In this document: positions 60,560-64,000 of the stretch, in pieces
Layout of the letters: the number at the start of each line of letters is the position of its first letter
How positions within the stretch are numbered: the first letter of the stretch is position 1
Assembly: GCF_002813455.1 (NCBI RefSeq)
Contig: NZ_PHHE01000001.1
Coordinates: 1,736,001 to 1,800,000 of the forward strand
Origin: Pseudomonas baetica
GTDB lineage: Bacteria > Pseudomonadota > Gammaproteobacteria > Pseudomonadales > Pseudomonadaceae
DNA: 64,000 nucleotides
Direction: 5' to 3'
Position numbers and translations under genes: made by a program
Notes under the pieces: model-generated
The model's input: only the letters and a program-made list of their open reading frames with translations
Database searches by the model: none
Told to the model about the DNA's origin: nothing

Positions 60560-63500
60560 TCAGTTGTCGTAACCCAGGTTCGGCGCCAGCCAGCGCTCGG
60601 TCACACTCAACTCCTGACCTTTGCGCGAGGTGTAGCTCTGCACCTGATCCTTGTCGACTTTGCCCACGGCGAAGTACTGCGCCTGCGGGTGGGCGAAGTA
60701 CCAGCCGCTGACCGCTGCCGCCGGGAACATCGCGTAATGTTCGGTGAGGAACACGCCGCTGCGCCCGGCGCGCATTTCTTCAGCTTCCGGGTCGAGCAGG
60801 GCAAACAGCGCCGCTTTCTCGGTGTGATCCGGGCAGGCCGGGTAGCCTGGGGCAGGGCGGATGCCGCTGTATTGCTCTTTGATCAGCGCGTCGTTGTCGA
60901 GCGTTTCGTCCATGGCATAACCCCAGTGTTCTTTACGCACCTGCTGGTGCAGCCACTCGGCGCAAGCCTCGGCCAAACGGTCGGCGAGGGCCTTGACCAT
61001 GATCGAGTTGTAATCGTCGCCAGCGTCCTGATAAGCCTTGGCGACCTCTTCAGCGCCGATGCCGGCGGTGGTGATGAAGCCACCCACGTAGTCGGTCACT
61101 TCGCTGTCTTTGGGCGCAACGAAGTCGGCCAGCGAGAAGTTCGGCTTGCCGTCGGTCTTGATGATCTGCTGACGCAGGTGATGCAGCTTGGCCAATGGCT
61201 TGCCGTCATCGCCATACAGTTCGATGTCGTCGTCATGCACCTGATTGGCCGGCCAGAAACCGAACACCGCACGAGCGCTGATCAGCTTCTCGTCGATCAG
61301 CTTGGCGAGCATCTCTTGCGCGTCCTTGTACAGCGCGGTGGCGGCTTCACCGACCACTTCGTCTTCGAGGATGCGCGGGAACTTGCCGGCCAGATCCCAC
61401 GAGATGAAGAACGGCGTCCAGTCGATGTATTCGGCCAGCACCTTGAGGTCGATGTTGTCCAGCACCTTGCTGCCGGTGAAGGTCGGTTTGACCGGCTCAT
61501 ACGTCGCCCAGTCGAACTGCGGCTTCTTGGCGATGGCGGCGGCGTAGCTTAAACGCTCGGTGCGGGCGCTGCGGTTGGCGGTGCGCTCGCGTACTTCGAC
61601 GTATTCGGCACGGGTTCTTTCGACAAACCCGGCTTTCAGTTCTTTCGACAGCAATTGCGTCGCCACGCCTACAGCGCGGGAGGCATCGGTCACGTAAACC
61701 ACCGCGTCGTTGCTGTACTTCGGCTCAATCTTCACTGCGGTGTGCGCTTTGGACGTGGTCGCGCCGCCGATCATCAGTGGCAGGTGGAAGTCCTGACGCT
61801 GCATCTCGCGCGCCACGTGGACCATTTCATCCAGCGACGGCGTGATCAGGCCGGACAGACCGATGATGTCGCACTTCTGCTCTTTGGCCACTTGCAGGAT
61901 TTTTTCCGCCGGCACCATCACGCCGAGGTCGACGATGTCGTAGCCGTTACAGCCCAGCACCACGCCGACAATGTTCTTGCCGATGTCGTGCACGTCACCC
62001 TTGACCGTAGCCATGAGGATCTTGCCCTTGGCTTCCGGCTTGTCGCCTTTTTCCAGTTCGATGAACGGAATCAGGTGGGCCACGGCCTGTTTCATCACGC
62101 GGGCGGATTTCACCACCTGCGGCAGGAACATTTTGCCTGCGCCAAACAAGTCGCCGACGATGTTCATGCCCGACATCAGCGGGCCTTCGATCACTTCGAT
62201 CGGGCGGGCGAACGACTGGCGCGATTCTTCGGTGTCTTCGACGATGTGGGTGGTGATGCCCTTGACCAGCGCATGTTCCAGACGCTTGTTGACGTCCCAG
62301 TTGCGCCACTCTTCGGTCTCGGCTTCCTTGACGCTGCCGTCGCCCTTGTACTTGTCGGCGATGGCGAGGAGGGCGTCGGTGCCTTCCGGCGTGCGGTTGA
62401 GGATCACGTCTTCAACGGCGTCGCGCAGCTCCACAGGGATCTGGTCGTAGATCTCCAGTTGCCCCGCGTTGACGATACCCATGGTCAGGCCGGCGCGGAT
62501 CGCGTACAGCAGGAACACCGAGTGGATCGCCTCACGCACCGGGTTGTTGCCCCGGAACGAGAACGACACGTTGGACACGCCGCCGGACGTCAGCGCATAC
62601 GGCAGCTCGTCGCGGATGTAGGCGCAGGCATTGATGAAGTCCACCGCGTAGTTGTTGTGTTCTTCGATGCCGGTGGCCACGGCGAAAATGTTCGGGTCGA
62701 AGATGATGTCTTCCGGCGGGAAGCCGACTTCGTTGACCAGAATGTCGTAGGAGCGTTTGCAGATTTCTTTCTTGCGCGCTTCGGTGTCGGCCTGGCCAGC
62801 TTCGTCGAACGCCATCACCACCACGGCGGCGCCGTAGCGCTTGCACAGCTTGGCATGATGAATGAACTGCTCGACGCCTTCTTTCATGCTGATCGAGTTG
62901 ACGATGCCTTTGCCCTGAATGCACTTGAGGCCGGCTTCGATCACCTCCCATTTCGAGGAGTCGATCATGATCGGTACGCGGGAGATGTCCGGTTCGCCGG
63001 CGATCAGATTGAGGAAGGTCACCATGGCCTTCTTCGAATCCAGCATCCCTTCGTCCATGTTGATGTCGATCACCTGCGCGCCGGCCTCGACCTGCTGCAG
63101 GGCAACTTCCAGCGCTTCGGTGTAGTTGTCTTCACGGATCAGGCGGGCGAACTTGGCGGAACCGGTGATGTTGGTGCGCTCGCCGACGTTGACGAACAGC
63201 GAGCTGCGATCAATGGTGAACGGCTCCAGACCCGAGAGGCGGCACGCCTTGGGAATGTCCGGAATCTGCCGCGGCGCATAACCGGCCACGGCTTTGGCGA
63301 TGGCCTCGATGTGCCCCGGCGTGGTGCCGCAGCAGCCGCCGACGATGTTGAGGAAGCCGCTTTGAGCGAACTCTTCGATGACCTTGGCGGTTTGCGACGG
63401 CAGTTCGTCGTACTCGCCGAACTCGTTCGGCAGACCAGCGTTCGGGTGCGCGGAAACGTGGGTGCTGGCCTTGTTCGACAGCTCTTCCAGGTACGGACGC

Positions 63501-64000
63501 AATTCGCTGGCGCCGAGGGCGCAGTTCAGCCCCACCGAGATCGGCTTGGCGTGGGCCACGGAGTTCCAGAACGCTTCGGTGGTCTGGCCCGACAGGGTAC
63601 GACCGGAGGCGTCGGTGATGGTGCCGGAAATCATGATCGGCAATTCGAGGTGCAGCTCCTCGAACACGCCTTGCACGGCGAAAATCGCGGCTTTGGCGTT
63701 GAGGGTGTCGAAGATGGTTTCGATCAGGATCAGGTCGGCGCCGCCCTCGATCAGGCCTTTGGTGGCTTCGGTGTAGTTCTCCACCAGCTCATCAAAGGTG
63801 ACGTTGCGATAGCCAGGGTTGTTGACGTCAGGCGACAGCGAGCAGGTGCGGCTGGTCGGGCCAAGTACGCCGGCGACAAAGCGTGGCTTGTCCGGGTTCT
63901 CGGCGGTCTTGGCATCGGCAATCTTGCGCGCCAGGCGTGCGCCTTCTACGTTTAGCTCGTAGGCCAGTTCTTCCATGCCGTAGTCGGCCATGGAAATACG
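60560..64000 (-). CDS. metH: Cobalamin-dependent methionine synthase (5' end outside window)
   Basis: About 1146 codons are visible, lacking ~90 N-terminal residues; the frame is open through the window edge (RIS precedes MADYGMEEL). Homocysteine-binding domain zinc Cys residues lie in [18 protein letters not shown]. The pterin-binding domain opens [20 protein letters not shown]. The B12 domain has [20 protein letters not shown], with the lower-ligand His in D-x-H-x-x-G. The C-terminal AdoMet reactivation domain contains [15 protein letters not shown]. It transfers methyl from 5-methyl-THF to homocysteine. No cobalamin riboswitch can be judged because the start is outside. Confidence 0.97.
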   Translation of the reverse strand, partial: RISMADYGMEELAYELNVEGARLARKIADAKTAENPDKPRFVAGVLGPTSRTCSLSPDVNNPGYRNVTFDELVENYTEATKGLIEGGADLILIETIFDTLNAKAAIFAVQGVFEELHLELPIMISGTITDASGRTLSGQTTEAFWNSVAHAKPISVGLNCALGASELRPYLEELSNKASTHVSAHPNAGLPNEFGEYDELPSQTAKVIEEFAQSGFLNIVGGCCGTTPGHIEAIAKAVAGYAPRQIPDIPKACRLSGLEPFTIDRSSLFVNVGERTNITGSAKFARLIREDNYTEALEVALQQVEAGAQVIDINMDEGMLDSKKAMVTFLNLIAGEPDISRVPIMIDSSKWEVIEAGLKCIQGKGIVNSISMKEGVEQFIHHAKLCKRYGAAVVVMAFDEAGQADTEARKKEICKRSYDILVNEVGFPPEDIIFDPNIFAVATGIEEHNNYAVDFINACAYIRDELPYALTSGGVSNVSFSFRGNNPVREAIHSVFLLYAIRAGLTMGIVNAGQLEIYDQIPVELRDAVEDVILNRTPEGTDALLAIADKYKGDGSVKEAETEEWRNWDVNKRLEHALVKGITTHIVEDTEESRQSFARPIEVIEGPLMSGMNIVGDLFGAGKMFLPQVVKSARVMKQAVAHLIPFIELEKGDKPEAKGKILMATVKGDVHDIGKNIVGVVLGCNGYDIVDLGVMVPAEKILQVAKEQKCDIIGLSGLITPSLDEMVHVAREMQRQDFHLPLMIGGATTSKAHTAVKIEPKYSNDAVVYVTDASRAVGVATQLLSKELKAGFVERTRAEYVEVRERTANRSARTERLSYAAAIAKKPQFDWATYEPVKPTFTGSKVLDNIDLKVLAEYIDWTPFFISWDLAGKFPRILEDEVVGEAATALYKDAQEMLAKLIDEKLISARAVFGFWPANQVHDDDIELYGDDGKPLAKLHHLRQQIIKTDGKPNFSLADFVAPKDSEVTDYVGGFITTAGIGAEEVAKAYQDAGDDYNSIMVKALADRLAEACAEWLHQQVRKEHWGYAMDETLDNDALIKEQYSGIRPAPGYPACPDHTEKAALFALLDPEAEEMRAGRSGVFLTEHYAMFPAAAVSGWYFAHPQAQYFAVGKVDKDQVQSYTSRKGQELSVTERWLAPNLGYDN

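Noticed and set aside
61655..63955. Open frame of 766 codons on the plus strand
   Set aside because: Antisense to metH. The protein is an artefactual His/Arg/Val/Gln-rich string with no family features.

Overview
The window looks like chromosomal DNA of a fluorescent-group Pseudomonas. This rests on the high-GC codon use, many Pseudomonas-type REP palindromes (GTGGGAGC.. and GTGGGAGGGGG.. half-sites) in the gaps between genes, a lexA2-imuA-imuB-dnaE2 cassette, and housekeeping genes (metH, cysI, sohB) of pseudomonad type. No rRNA, tRNA, CRISPR array or phage was seen.

Layout. 1-3181 is the 3' part of a filamentous-haemagglutinin-like adhesin. 3164-5062 is a scrambled stretch: an ISL3 element sits in the T-tract of the adhesin terminator, and beside it lie a duplicated copy of that terminator, the last codons of an outer-membrane barrel gene, an araC stump and REPs. 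5140-7020 holds a DyP peroxidase and a Gfo/Idh/MocA oxidoreductase. 7213-14650 is a compact, mostly ATGA-coupled cluster: GntR regulator, AprA-like flavoprotein, AprB-like 2x[4Fe-4S] ferredoxin, sulfonate/nitrate-type ABC importer, HEAT-repeat protein and DUF971 protein. No characterised pathway that I recognise has this gene set. 14778-19087 holds an eptA-type pseudogene, a TorF-like porin and an amidohydrolase divergent from a LysR regulator. 19168-24908 is the SOS mutasome cassette with a LexA2-type operator on the lexA2 start. 25178-26924 encodes three lipoproteins (CsgG/DUF4810/DUF799). 27121-32718 holds a GntR regulator, a hybrid histidine kinase and a UvrA-like ABC ATPase. 32834-34407 holds four small stress-type genes, one with a hairpin that buries its ribosome binding site. 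34540-39630 holds a lactonase-like protein, a fatty-acid hydroxylase-SRPBCC fusion, a LysR regulator and an orphan HypX.

The accessory part follows: an IS256 element (39838-41197), two core genes (SCP2, histidine phosphatase), then 42603-47876. That last stretch carries a PAAR/Ntox44 toxin gene cut by an IS2-group element, candidate immunity genes, and a DUF6680 gene broken by both an IS5 element and an amber codon. All four insertion sequences have recognisable ends and exact target duplications, so the original genes can be rebuilt in silico. Core genes resume with sohB (behind three 11-bp-spaced direct repeats), DUF934-cysI, a short membrane peptide, a periplasmic binding protein and a DUF2970 protein. 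A 2353-residue protein follows, with a ToxA_N-like N-terminus, three LRR blocks and a C-terminal NEL-type E3 ubiquitin ligase domain. The window ends inside metH.

The items most worth following are the AprAB-like/ABC/HEAT/DUF971 cluster, the giant NEL protein, the interrupted PAAR toxin, the terminator-targeted ISL3 insertion and the two regulatory DNA/RNA structures (34162-34240 and 48119-48147).
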